NCBI GenBank assembly: GCA_964247055.1
Contig: OZ176056.1
Span: forward strand, 9,424,001 to 9,488,000
Origin: Paragordius varius
Lineage: Eukaryota; Nematomorpha
Direction: 5' to 3'
DNA length: 64,000 nt
The notes under the pieces were generated by a model that made no database searches, was not told the DNA's origin, and worked only from the letters and a program-made list of their open reading frames with translations. The position numbers were made by a program, and so were the translations under genes. Positions 34,460 to 46,006 of the stretch are shown here, piece after piece. Each line of letters starts with the position of its first letter. The stretch's first letter is position 1.

Positions 34460-35969
34460 AATTAAATTGAATAAAAAGATTAGGTAAATACAAATGGTCC
34501 AATCCCATAATAGTAAATTCTACTAAAAGTGGCTAAACAACATCCATCTGAAATTAAAAATACAAAACAACCAATAATTTTAAAAAATAAAGTATATGCA
34601 CTAGGTATAAATAAAGGATTTTTTGTAAGAACCAACTCAAGAAAAAAGCCTAATAAGTACTCGACAGAAGGAAAACTAACAAAAAAATATAGCCTATCTA
34701 AAAGCCGAAGGTTTAAACCATAAAATGCATTTTTAATATTTTTTTAAGAAAATTTTTATACGTATTAAAAATTCACTTGTAAGAAAAAGACTAAATTTTG
34801 ACGTTTGAGTCCGTACTATTTTTTTCTCTCTAATATTTAAATGACATATTTATATTCAAAAGATAGAGTTTAAAACGCTTTATTAAATGATATTAAGTTT
34901 ATAATATAATAACATTTTATTATAAAGTTATATTTAATTTTCTCTCGATTTTCTCTTGTTTTTGAAAAATTGAAAAACCTATAATATTATAAAATTCTGA
35001 TTGGCGGGATCGAAAATTTTTTCACATTTGGTTTTAAAACACTAAAATTAGTCATAATTCAAAAGTTTGAGTTGTGGTGCTCAAAAATGTCCAAATTTGT
35101 CGACTAGTGTAATTTATACTTCTGCCCTGGTATCGAATATCATCTCACACGGTATATAATTTAATCACCCTTTTTCGAAAGTGGTCTAAATATATTAGAA
35201 TTATCAGTGTTATTGGTTTTATATTAATTTGAGGCTCTCGTACGATTCTATTTTAGTCAACAAACGCAGATTTGCCAAATCACGAGCAATATTATTGATT
35301 ACCGTATTTTAATTTCGCGATTCAAAAGGCAAGGAAACGACATCATGCACACTATCATGGGATTTGTACAGAGTTATTTGCTAATTCCAAAGGCCAGAAT
35401 ATATACAACATTTGTTAGTCCTACATAACTCACTCAATCTAGGGAACATCAGCATCCCCCACAACCTATTATTAACCAAAAACATGACATTATTAAACGT
35501 TGGGGAGAATTCGGAGCTTCTTATTGTGATGACAATGCTACTCCTCATTTCTATATGCTCTTTTATCTGAATGATTCTGAACTCGATTCCAATTTTAGTA
35601 GACGAATAAAAATCTCTTCTTCTAATTCCCTTTGTTACAATGACCTCCGAATTTCGGTACTACACCTATTCCCTATCATCTTTAACAAGTATTTTCCAAA
35701 ATGTTTTTCACAATTGCCATGAGGATTGTGTCAAATCATATTTCCAACCGTTTTTCGAAAATGGCAACTCCCATCTTCAGAACAATTGAATGATTGCGAT
35801 CACCAACAACTATCCAAACTCTTTAAGTTAATAATCCAAAGATTTTTATCCACACCAGATTGTGTAATTTTAAATTTACAAGCTGGCTTAAGATTATAGC
35901 AAAACACTACAAATCATATAGTTAATATGAATAATACGATTTAGAAGTAAAACGAATTAAGTAAAAGCT
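34460..35969. other. AT-rich DNA without recognisable feature
   Basis: A C-rich, coding-like patch at 35450-35900 (plus) may be a decayed upstream part of the LINE that follows. No motif could be named. Confidence 0.4.
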
Positions 35970-36720
35970 GTACTGCTGTGTTTTGGAATTCCGAATGGCA
36001 TTTGGATAAGTCAACCACAACCTCTGGAAGATTGTCTTCCAGAGTTTCCCAGATAATACTTTTGTTGCAGTTGTATTCTAAGCAAACATCTGCGATCAAA
36101 ACGCTACCCGGTTCAACCGATTGTTCTCCTTATCCACAGAGGTGTGAGACAAGGATGTGTCCTTTCTCCCCTGCTGTTCAAAGAAACTTTAATGTGCAAA
36201 TTAGTGTTTCCCCAACACTTTGGAGTGCGCATCGGACGTGTTACTGTTCGCAATCTCCGATACGCTGACGATACGGTTTTCTTGACAGAATCACAACCCG
36301 GACATGATTTATCTCTGAAACCGTCGAAAGTTTAATGGGTCTGAAGCTCTTTAGAACTTTTCGGTCTAACCAAATAAGCTATCCTAAAGGTTATGGTTTA
36401 CTCCGTCGCTATTTACGGGTGTGAAGGGGTATGTAAATCCATCAAAAGCCCTCATCTCATTTAAAATGAGGTGCTCTTGAATAATTGTGGTTATTTCTGG
36501 AAAGTCTAAATCTCTTATTCATATATACCTAACTTCCACATCAGAATTTTCACTTTATGATTTGTTATCCACAAGTATTTAAATCTAGGGCACATTCAAC
36601 GATGCGTTCCCTGGTAAAACATTCTCCTTGGGTTGGTTGATGAGACTTGCGAAAGAAGTCCCACCAATAGCGGTTTCTAGATATCAGTAATCAGTTACAA
36701 ACTTTAACCTGTCCCAAATG
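35970..36720 (+). mobile_element. LINE reverse-transcriptase fragment
   Basis: In shifting plus-strand frames: SAIKTLPGSTD, HRGVRQGCVLSPLLF (about 36135-36180), VRIGRVTVRNLRYADDTVF (36225-36285) with the catalytic ADD, then a worn tail with LVKHSPWVGL near 36610-36640. It contains the palm domain of a non-LTR reverse transcriptase. It has no endonuclease and several frame breaks. Confidence 0.7.
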
Positions 36721-37255
36721 ATTCGAAGTCGCAAGATATTCTGGAATGGAAAAAACCCTATTTATGAGAAAGCTAAGAGTCGCTACGCGACTAGATTCAA
36801 AAACAAAAACGGACATTTTACCAATTTTATTTTTATATATCCAAATCAAGGATATATTAAATACTTTTACCTCATTCTCGGCATTTTTTGGTTTTTTAAG
36901 AACGCTATCCATTGGTGGGTCTAAAAATTTACGACTTTCGGAGCCTACTTCTGAAAGTTTATATTTATGATAAATTTTGCTTTTTAAATAAAGATATTGA
37001 TAAAATTTAATGAAGTTAGATGAATTAAACAGTAGCTCTTAAAAAATTTAAATTATGCGCGCTAATGATTTGATATTATCACTGAAGCTTAAAACCAAAA
37101 TAACTCTTGACATTTTTTTTTAACAGAATATTATTTCATTAAAATTTTTTGTGTGAAATATGTTATACATGTATATAGTGGCATAATGTTATGTATTTAA
37201 TTTTTCAATATACAAAGGCCCCAGCCAACTAAAGTCATCCTTTAAAATTATTCTC
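36721..37255. other. AT-rich spacer, no feature seen
   Basis: Overlapping short frames on both strands at 36691-36970 show no motif. Confidence 0.5.
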
Positions 37256-37259
37256 TTAA

Positions 37260-37562
37260 CACTTGGATACAACGCATTACAGTCCTTCGATTCAAATTGG
37301 GGCAATTGGATACCCCAGGCCTGTTTTAAATTTAATATTTCAAATAACATCAATTGAATTGGAACCATGGCAAAAATATACACTTATATAACATTAATGA
37401 ACCTAAATATATAAAAAAGTTCGAAAAATACTTGATATAATTTATTTTATGGTCCCTCAAGGTAAAAATTTAGTCAACATGATATGTTCTAAATTTAAAA
37501 ATAATACAAAATAAACCACTTTTTCTGTTTCTGTCAATGTTAGATGTGATTTAAATGAAAAA
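37260..37562 (+). repeat. R1 MITE, left half only
   Basis: Begins TTAA-CACTTGGATACAACGC with the palindrome GGGGCAATTGGATACCCC. It stops after GTTAGATGTGATTTAAATG, where other copies continue for another 260 bases. Confidence 0.8.
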
Positions 37563-38180
37563 TTAAATCTTTGTTTCTTCAAACAGAATATATTGTGCCT
37601 TATATCTAAAAGCCGAATTGTAATAAAAAACATTTATTATAAAATTTCAAATCTGTTATCATACATAATGTAACCTTAAAGAATATCTGATAATCACCTG
37701 GCGCGCAGCGTCGTTAGTCGCTGGCCTTTTCGAAATGCAATTTTATATTTATCAAGTATTCTCAATCAACAAACCATAATAAATAAATATAAATTTTCAT
37801 AATTAATGTATGGAGAGGACACATATCTGTTATAGTTATGAAAATATTAAATAGTCAGGTTTGGTCACAAAACATAAATTAATTCTACTGCAAATTTCTA
37901 CGCATAACTCCTCTAATTTTAGTTGAAATCGTGAGAGTATAATTGTTAAAAAAATATTGATAATTAAAATAGTTCAATATTTAAAAAAAGCCATGTTAAG
38001 AAAAAAACAATCAAATATTGCCAGACAAAAACATATGGATTTTAAATACAACTATTATGATTAAACAATATTTACAGTTTTTGATACTTCTCATACTGTG
38101 GAATAGCGATGCCACATAAGATTAAAATTTATTTTTAATTAAACGGTTGGTAACACTATAGAAATTACATGTGGTATTAT
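37563..38180. other. 3' flank of the glycosyltransferase gene
   Basis: AT-rich; no further exon or repeat end recognised. Confidence 0.5.
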
Positions 38181-39422
38181 TTAAAATAAATTATTTTGTA
38201 GATTAAACTCCATGACAGAGGGATAAATCCATTGTTCGTAAGGGTTATGACTGATTTTAAGTCTGTTGTTTATATTGATTAATAAAACTCCCGGTACCAA
38301 AGCCAATGTACCCGTAATATGCACGTCTTCCAAATGGGTATGTTTTTGAGTAAAAAAAGCATGATACAATTTGAAAACTAAGGGAGGCTTCAAAGCATAA
38401 AACCATCCGTGACAATAGGGTGGAAAATAAGGACTGGGGTATTCAGAAATATTTATGTAATATTTCATTCTTGGGTCTCGTACAGGCTGAGAATTAATGT
38501 ACATTGGGCAAAATATTATATCATAAAAGATGCTATTATCATTAAATTTTTTTAAAAATTCCTTTTTAAATTTAGGATCAATATTTAACATGTCAAAATT
38601 TTGAATGTTGCATGTGTCATTTTTTGTTTGACCAACTGTATTACGCTTCCGGAGGAGTTGCAATAAATCATCGCTTAGTTTTGAATCTTCCAGAACATAA
38701 TCGAAGTATTCTCTTGGCTTAGGATCTATTTGATGATAGTGATGGTCTGTAAAAAGTTTTGCTTTAGGCTTTAAAACATTCCAATTTTTTTGCATAAAAT
38801 CTCCATGTTCTACCTCAAATTTCTTAAGGTATAATATAACTTGAATAATATCTAAGTAAATATCATCCTCTGTTCTTATTATATATTTTGCATGGGCACA
38901 ATAATCCAATACCCATTTAAATCCCATCATAGTGGCATATGTTATGTTAGAATATGAATCAAGAAAACTAGATTGAAGAATATCATTGTATTTTAGACTT
39001 TCATTCATTATCATAAACTGTAATTTCTTATTACCAACTTTACCCATAAGAAATAAATGCTGGACTACTAAATCGCCATACGAAAAATTCGCATAAATAT
39101 TTCGAATTCTTTGTCTTAATTGGGAATGAGTAGGATTCGATAATATAAGTAATAATATAATATTTTTTGATTCACAAACTGTGCTTCCCGGATCAATTAT
39201 TCGGATAAAATTTAGTTCCGAAATAATGTTTTGTTTTGTTTTAGATATAAAACACCCATGTTTTATATTGTATTTAGCTGTATAAGGCTCTAAACACTTT
39301 TTATTTATCATTTTCAAAGATGAATAATCGATATTGTCCCATCTGGGTTGTTTATATTGATAAAGTTTATCGTATTGCGTATACATATATATTGTTACCG
39401 TGACCAAAAATGTAAGCCCTAT
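38181..39422 (-). CDS. Beta-1,3-galactosyltransferase-like (GT31), main exon
   Basis: A Golgi type II membrane glycosyltransferase that would transfer galactose or GlcNAc from a UDP-sugar. It is the only long intact host frame here: about 410 codons ending in TAA at 38181. The frame has no ATG near its start; it follows a good acceptor (TTTTTTATATTAG), so a short upstream exon probably supplies the Met. The first residues, IGLTFLVTVTIYMY, form the membrane anchor. The GT31 blocks follow (numbering from the Leu at 39407): NIILLLILSNPTH..RQRIRNIYANF (80-107), YSNITYATMMGFKW (152-165), the metal-binding motif as RTEDDIYLD (178-186), YFPPYCHGWFYAL (327-339), and HLEDVHITG (358-366). Two features are odd. 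The usual DDD is EDD, and about 90 extra residues separate it from the PPYC block. No N-glycosylation or secretion defect is evident. The exact acceptor sugar cannot be told. Confidence 0.85.
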   Translation of the reverse strand: MGLTFLVTVTIYMYTQYDKLYQYKQPRWDNIDYSSLKMINKKCLEPYTAKYNIKHGCFISKTKQNIISELNFIRIIDPGSTVCESKNIILLLILSNPTHSQLRQRIRNIYANFSYGDLVVQHLFLMGKVGNKKLQFMIMNESLKYNDILQSSFLDSYSNITYATMMGFKWVLDYCAHAKYIIRTEDDIYLDIIQVILYLKKFEVEHGDFMQKNWNVLKPKAKLFTDHHYHQIDPKPREYFDYVLEDSKLSDDLLQLLRKRNTVGQTKNDTCNIQNFDMLNIDPKFKKEFLKKFNDNSIFYDIIFCPMYINSQPVRDPRMKYYINISEYPSPYFPPYCHGWFYALKPPLVFKLYHAFFTQKHTHLEDVHITGTLALVPGVLLININNRLKISHNPYEQWIYPSVMEFNLQNNLF

Positions 39423-39539
39423 CTAATATAAAAAATATGCCCTTTAATCTCAAATTTACCCTCAAACATCTTTAATGTACCATCAAACATTTCAAATTAA
39501 CTCTTAAGCATTTCAAAGTGACCCTTTAACATTTTTTAA

Positions 39540-40122
39540 CACTTGGATACAACACACTCATTTTGGTCCTTCGATTCAAATTGGGGTAGTTGGATACCCC
39601 AATCCTGTTTAAAATCAAATACCTTAAAAAGTATGGAAGGAATCGAAACCATGACAAAACTTTGCACTTATCTAACATTAATAAACAGAAATATATAAAA
39701 AAATTTTATTCTAATATACTTGATATTACTTAATTTGAGCTAAAACTGAAAGGTAAAAATTTAGTCAACGTGGCATGTGTCAAATTGTAAAATTAAAAAA
39801 TAATACAAAATAAACCGCTTTCTCCATTTCTATCAATGTTAAATGTGTTTTATATAAAAAATAAGATTCAGTTTTACCCTTAAAATTAAATGAAGACGAT
39901 ATTTTGCAAAATTTTTGTAAAATAAAAATGGCGTCGAAGTAGTTTGAGATGGAACTATTTTTTCAAAACAAAATTTTATCAAGATATTTTGGCATATTTA
40001 TATAATATTTATCAGGACAGAAGCATAAATTTAAATTGGGACCGTTTCCTTCAGTAGTTTTTTAAAAATTTTAATTTAAATTTAGTCTGGGGTATTTAGA
40101 TACCCCATTTTGAATCAAAGTG
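39540..40122 (+). repeat. R1 MITE, complete copy
   Basis: 583 bp from CACTTGGATACAACACACTC to TTTTGAATCAAAGTG with TTAA at 39536-39539 and 40123-40126. Both palindromes, GGGGTAGTTGGATACCCC and GGGGTATTTAGATACCCC, are intact. It lies about 120 bp upstream of the galactosyltransferase exon. Confidence 0.9.
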
Positions 40123-40586
40123 TTAAACATCTAAATCTATAAATTATGGGTGTAGAACCATTCTTACCTATTTTTTGGTATTATGTTAATTTTAATAAAG
40201 TTTTTTATTTTATAAATATAAAAAAAGCAAAATTTTATTCCTAAAACAAAATTATTGTTAGATTGAACTTAAAACGTAAGAGGATGGGTTTTTTATATAT
40301 GGTAAAAATGCTTGAGAATAAATCTGAGGTTTGTGGAATATAAACCATATCATAATTTTGGCTATTTTGGGATAATTAAATAATGCAAATTTTCATCCTT
40401 TTATATTGGATGTCAAAGATATTTCCAACTTTTATTTAATTAAATATATATATCAATCGAAATTTCAGAGAATCAATCCAAACAATCATTTTTCCTTAAA
40501 AATCTTTTTCAGAAATATCAAAATCAAAATCAAAATGAGTTTAGCTTAACTTTAAAAGTACTCAATTAATTGTAAAAATTTATATA

Positions 40587-40852
40587 CAGTAAAAAGTGAA
40601 ATTATACCGCGAAACGTAAAAATATAAACACAATTTTTTTTCAACAACCATACTTTTTTATATCATTTCCTTTTTAGGTTATTTAATTTTTAATGTAATA
40701 TATAAAATTGAATGTGTTAGTAATATTATAATTCTAAACACACTATACCATTTCAAACAATTTATATGTTAAAAAATCAAGATTTAAAAATTTTGAAAAA
40801 AATATTTGTCTTTATATTTTTACGTTTTTTCCGTATAATTTGAATTTTACTG
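40587..40852. repeat. R2 Tc1-like MITE
   Basis: 266 bp between CAGTAAAAAGTGAAATTATA and TATAATTTGAATTTTACTG, with TA directly outside each end (40585-40586 and 40853-40854). The inner arm AAACGTAAAAATATAAACAC pairs with TTTATATTTTTACGTTTT. It has no coding capacity. The CAGT ends and TA target suit the Tc1/mariner superfamily. Confidence 0.85.
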
Positions 40853-41431
40853 TAAAAAATTAGATCGATTTTGCGTTTGCTAGTTTATTCGGTTTTGTGT
40901 GTTTATAATTTAGGAGATGTTTTGGATTGAAATAAATAAAATTTTACAAATCAACCTCAAGTGATAGAAATAACTGTTAAAATTAAATAACACAAAATGT
41001 ATGTTTTGATTTATACATTTTAACTACCAGAATTCGACTGTATCTTAGTAGTTTTTAAGTTTGAGATAATATATAAATAACATGCTTAAAATCGAGGGTA
41101 TAAAAATATGCTGATCAAATATATATTCTAATAATTATCAGGATTTTCATGGTTATGACTTAAGACCTTATATGTGAAGTGTAAGAAGAGAAAGAAAAAT
41201 CATTTTTTTAATATTATTAAAAAAAGTATTTGATGTAAGATTAATGCTTTATTAAATAAGCAAAACAGTATTTTTATAACATTTGTTCCCTAGATATGGA
41301 CTTTAAATGTATCAGATTATGGTGTCTTATAAATTAGCTAATCTAAAATAAATGCAAAAATTCTCAAGCGCCTTAAAATTTTTTATATGTGTGCTATATG
41401 GCATTAAAAAAAATTTTTGAAAAGTTACATA

Positions 41432-41677
41432 CAGTAAAACTGAAATTATACGGAGGTAAAAATATAAAGACAAATATTTTTTTTTCAAAAGACAACCATA
41501 CTTTTTAAAATAACTTTTCTCATATAAATTAAATAATAACAATAAAATCGAAGGTATATTTAATATAGATATCAATTATATAATATGGAATTTGAAACAA
41601 TGGGTTATATAAAAAAATGAAGCTAAAAAAGTAAGGATTAATTTTTAAATAAATTTGTCTTTATTTCAATTTTTACT
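41432..41677. repeat. R2 Tc1-like MITE, diverged copy
   Basis: Left CAGTAAAACTGAAATTATAC and right TTTATTTCAATTTTTACT are inverted. Left flank TA is present; the right tip is eroded. Confidence 0.7.
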
Positions 41678-41699
41678 TTTTACAATAGGTATGGCTGTG

Positions 41700-43620
41700 G
41701 AAAACTTTAATTTGAATAAGCATGCCGATCGGAACGGTAACTGGTCTATTTTCGATAATTTATCAAAATATTACTTACATATGAATGGATGTATTTGCGG
41801 ATATTAAGAAACATTTCTGATATTAAAATTCAATTATAAAACATTAAACTTTGATATGCTTTTAAATAATATATTCAAACCAAAGTCAGGCAGGACATAA
41901 ATCATATTATATGACTTGTTATAATTTTTTTGTTTCGTTGTTTGTTATTGATCATTCATCAATACGAACATTTTAGAATGTATACACCGGTGATAATATA
42001 AGCCTGAGCCAACATTGAAAACATCTAAGCTAGAAAAATATTAATAAAAATAGTTAAAAATATCAGATCAGGTAAACAAATTTGTGATATGAATAATACA
42101 AGTATTGTTTACCTTTTAATACCAGTTGAATAATTACTATATAGTGTATGTCTTTTTGTGCTATCTTTTCAGTATATTTGAATTTTTATTTAGCGTGAGG
42201 AAGCGTAATTTTTTGAGCTGAACCACTTTATTAAATTATATGTTTAAGGTCCTAACAATGTATTCACAAAAAAACATTTTAATCATAATAGGGTTGGAGA
42301 TTTTGATGTTAAGAATGATTTTTGCCTTATTTTCTGGTTAAATACGAGTATTTGATAATATGCTAATCAATGTCTAATTTGATAAGTGAATATTTTATTT
42401 TATATGGTTTAACCTTTAGTAAAAACACGTATTAAACCTTTCATACTTAGCCAATGATTCAAGGGTTCCCATACCACATGGGAATAACATTTCTTCTGCA
42501 AGATTAAATTATTAATGAAGCTCCAAATTTTTAGTAATTTTTAATTAATTGATAAAGTATTGAATCTTATCCGTAAAAAAATGTATTATTTGAACAAAGT
42601 GAATTTATAAAAAAACTTTCTCTTTTAGTTTCGCCCTGATCATTTAAATAATTATTAGAATGTTTATGAGCTGGAATATGAAATCATCATCTAGTAAAGT
42701 AATAATCAACCGGTATAAATTTACAAATTATAATCGATTCATATACTTCGCACATTTATTTTTAAGGTTTTTTACCGAAAACATATTAATAATTTATACA
42801 ATAAAAATGTTTGGCCTTTTATAATTTTTTGCTATAATTGTTTACTTTTGGCACTATGATTTTTTTAGCGTGTATCAACTTTGAAGAATTAACAAATTAT
42901 GAATAATATAGCCTCAAGCGAAAAAACGGTTATTTTTGTAAAATTGTTTATATATATTTTTTTTATCATTAGAAAGATAAATTAGGTATATTAAATATAT
43001 CTGCTCATTAAAAATATATGTAAGGGATTTTAATTAAAATCATATAAAATTTGGTATATTACCGAGGTTTTTTTCAATTATAGCATACCTTTACACCAAA
43101 ATAATTTTTTTAATAGTGGTTTAAGGATGCACAAGGGTGAAACACAGTTTGTGGCTTACGGTGTGTGTTGAGTTAAAGTATTTTGCTTGATGTAGGAGGA
43201 TGAATGAAATATTAAACAACAATTTAAATATCCTTGGTGTTGATGAACATATAATTCTCTAACAGGCGATGTAATAGGATAGAGTCTAGCTAGTTAATAT
43301 AAGTAAAAATTTTAAAACCAAATATGTATTAAAATATTTACACTGAGAGATAACTTATAGCCGACCATGACATGATATACTATTTACAATTCAAATTTAC
43401 CCTTAAAAATAAATTATGTGTTTTCGGGCTAATATAACTCATTTTTAACATCTTTATGGCTTAGTTTTTTATAATTTTAGTTTAAAGTAATTTCATTTTT
43501 AAATAATATAAAAAATAATAATTTAAATTCTTTAAAAACATATAATTATTAGGGTGAATTTGAATTGATGTGTAAACAAGGGTATGGAAGTGTAAATGGT
43601 ATATATATAACTCACAAATG
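41700..43620. other. AT-rich DNA without recognisable feature
   Basis: Nearly 2 kb with no open frame of note, no repeat termini and no compositional break. Confidence 0.6.
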
Positions 43621-43639
43621 GGGCGATGAAAGATCAGAA

Positions 43640-44662
43640 GAAACAGTTTTTAATGTAGCGGATATGACAATGCCTAGGCAGAGGAGTTGAGGGAATAATT
43701 CAGAATAACTATATAGGACCCATTTTAGAAGATTTAGATTTATATATGATACAATAGTGGGATGATTTGAACTTATATAGTTGGGCGAGGAGACCAGGGA
43801 GTATCAGACCCTATTGAAATAAACCAAGGGGTCTATCAGGGGTCTGCAATCAGCCCGTTACTAATTAGATTATGCATGGAAAAATTTTCAAAAGAAGTGG
43901 GGAAACATGGTGGCTGGTATTTTTTATGCAGACGACGTAATAGTGCTGTCCGACGAATTTTCTAAAAGAATTGGTGGGTAAATGGATTGATGTGTTACGA
44001 CGATGCGGATTAAAAGTTAATAAAAAGAAAACGGAACTTATGGAATTAGAAGAAGGGTGGGTATTATAATGTAAGGAGGAATGAATCTTTAACGCATGAT
44101 ATAAATCTAGGAATTCGAGATAGTTGGGCAAATAATAAAAAATTTTCAAATGTTTGTGCGATAAAAATATTTGCGCAAAAGTCAAGGATAAGATTTACAG
44201 TGCTTTTGTACAACCAACAATGATGTACAACTCACAGACATGGGCAATAAAGAAGTCAGAAGAGGGGCACTTTGAGGTTACTGAAATGAGAATGCTTAGA
44301 TTGATGTGCGGTGTAACGAGGAAAGACAAGGTGAGGAATGTATACATAAGAGGAAGTACGGAAATCAAAACAGTAACGCAAAAGTGATGGTAAATCGTCT
44401 AAGATGGTTTGGACATATAGAAAGACGAGATAATAATTACATTGGTAAATAGATTGATGATTATATTGTGAAAGGCAAGTGGGGAAGGGAGCGCCCTAAA
44501 ACGCGATTGATAGATACAGTTAAGAGGGACATAAACCGAACCTTAAACGCGGGGATGCCATAGACAGGGTCCTAGGGCGAAATTGTTTACGGTGATAGCT
44601 TGAAAGAGTGATTTCATATAATGTAATTATGATTATTGTTATTATTATTATTATTGTTGAAG
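43640..44662 (+). mobile_element. LINE 3' half (reverse transcriptase to tail), second lineage
   Basis: Plus-strand blocks in order: EINQGVYQGSAISPLL (about 43820), an eroded YADD region, KVKDKIYSAFVQPTMMYNSQ (44180-44240), MRMLRLMCGVTRKDKVRN (44286-44340), NRLRWFGHIERRD and GRERPKTRLIDTV. The HQGSALSP-like and MLRWMCGVTRKD-like motifs mark a lineage different from the 6-kb LINE. Several frame breaks are present and the 5' half is missing. The copy ends in an (ATT)n tract (about 44632-44657), as non-LTR elements with microsatellite tails do. Confidence 0.75.
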
Positions 44663-44664
44663 CA

Positions 44665-45220
44665 AGGTAAAAATTTAAATCAAATAGTTAATATTTTTGT
44701 TGATAATTTATTTACCAATCACAAATTTATGGATCTACTTAAAATAGTAGCCTTTATTCAAAAGAGCCAAAAAGCCGAAATGGCACGATAAGAATTTCCA
44801 ATAAATTAATATATAATAAAATGAGCAGCGATTTATTAAAACATGTTAGGTGAATAAATGGATAAAATAACACAACGCGCAATAGAAAACTTTAATTACC
44901 CTGAGGTCGGCCTATATGTCTAGTTATTTCAATTCTCACTATAATAGAATCAAAAATAATTGAGGGTTAACATTTATTGTATCAGGAAAATATAGTCATT
45001 TTATATGAGCTGATCCTTTTCTTGAAGTCTATATATCCAGCATTTAATTATACAACTAAATATACATTTATAAATAATATGACAAAATCACTTTGATAGA
45101 CAATGTATTGAATTGCGAAAATCATTTAGATCAAAAAAATTTATATGTATATATATATAATATATAGATACTTTGGGAAAAAATACTAGTTCTGTTTTAA
45201 ATATATAACTATAAACATTA
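44665..45220. other. AT-rich spacer, no feature seen
   Basis: Probably 3' flank of the small gene that follows on the minus strand. Confidence 0.5.
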
Positions 45221-45447
45221 TTATTGTGCTTTTTGCAGTTCATTTATTTGAGTTATGGCCGTTTCTACCATTTTAAAGACTGTATCAATGCTGGTCACGT
45301 CACAAACAACAAAGAGATAAGTTGAAACTGATTTCCCAATCAGGATTCCGTCCCATAAAGCAATACCATTTTTAACGCTTGAAATGGTATACGTTTTACC
45401 TTCAAAACTAATTCTGGCCCCGACAAGATCTGGATACTTGATAACAC
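45221..45447 (-). CDS. Last exon of a small gene, possibly profilin-like
   Basis: After an acceptor (TTATATTGAG, AG at 45449-45448) the minus strand is open in phase 1 for 75 codons to TAA (45223-45221). It has no Met at its start, so it must be an internal-to-last exon. The translation runs VIKYPDLVGARISFEGKTYT, ISSVKNGIALWDG, GKSVSTYLFVVCD, FKMVETAITQINEL, ending KAQ. Codon use is clearly coding-like against the AT-rich flanks. The pattern (G-x-I-x-GK-x-Y, alternating strands, then a C-terminal amphipathic helix) resembles the C-terminal half of profilin, the actin-monomer binding protein. The typical profilin KT motif is absent, so a roadblock-like or unknown fold is also possible. Upstream exons were not found. 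Confidence 0.5.
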
Positions 45448-45506
45448 CTCAATATAAGGAAATATATAGATATATATATATAGGAGTGTCTTACATGGGG
45501 CATTTA

Positions 45507-45580
45507 CAGTGTAAACATTGAAATTATACAGACAAAACGAAAAAACTATGTGAAAATTTTGGTTAAAGATTGGTGTACTT
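45507..45580. repeat. R2 MITE, left end only
   Basis: CAGTGTAAACATTGAAATTA followed by TACAGACAAAACG matches the R2 left arm. The right arm is not clear; GTATGGTTGTTTTTAAA at 45669 may belong to it. Confidence 0.45.
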
Positions 45581-45748
45581 TTTTAAATTAATTTTACAAG
45601 ATATACACTGTTTAAATGTGCGGAGTGTGAAATAGAGTTTTATTGGTATCTAATCAATTAAAATTAAGTATGGTTGTTTTTAAATAAAATTTTGTTTCTA
45701 CTTTGTTTGTTTAATAGTGTTGAAGCTTTCAGTTCTAAATACTATAAT

Positions 45749-46006
45749 TAGGGGTGTCTAACACAAATGGCTTTGTGGGTCGCATTTTTGACTCAAAAAC
45801 GTGGCCGGACGAATTTTTTATATGTGGTAGTTCTTATCGAATTTATTGGATTTCAACAGTGAAAAATTTTATCTAGTTATTACTTATAGACTTATTTAGA
45901 AAACTTGTTTGTGAAATATCAATTTTATTAAGATTGTGTAAGCATATTTTAGGATTTATAGTTTTGCGGGCCGCATGAAGGCTACTCATTTTAGCCCTTA
46001 CCCCTT
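45749..46006. repeat. hAT MITE (AGGGGTGTCTAAC family)
   Basis: Left AGGGGTGTCTAACACAAATG followed by GTGGGTCGCA, and right TTTTGCGGGCCGCATGAAGG to TACCCCTT. Two further copies of the family lie at 55586-56075 and 61623-61800; all three share an inner TTAAGATT(T/G)TGTG stretch. Confidence 0.7.
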
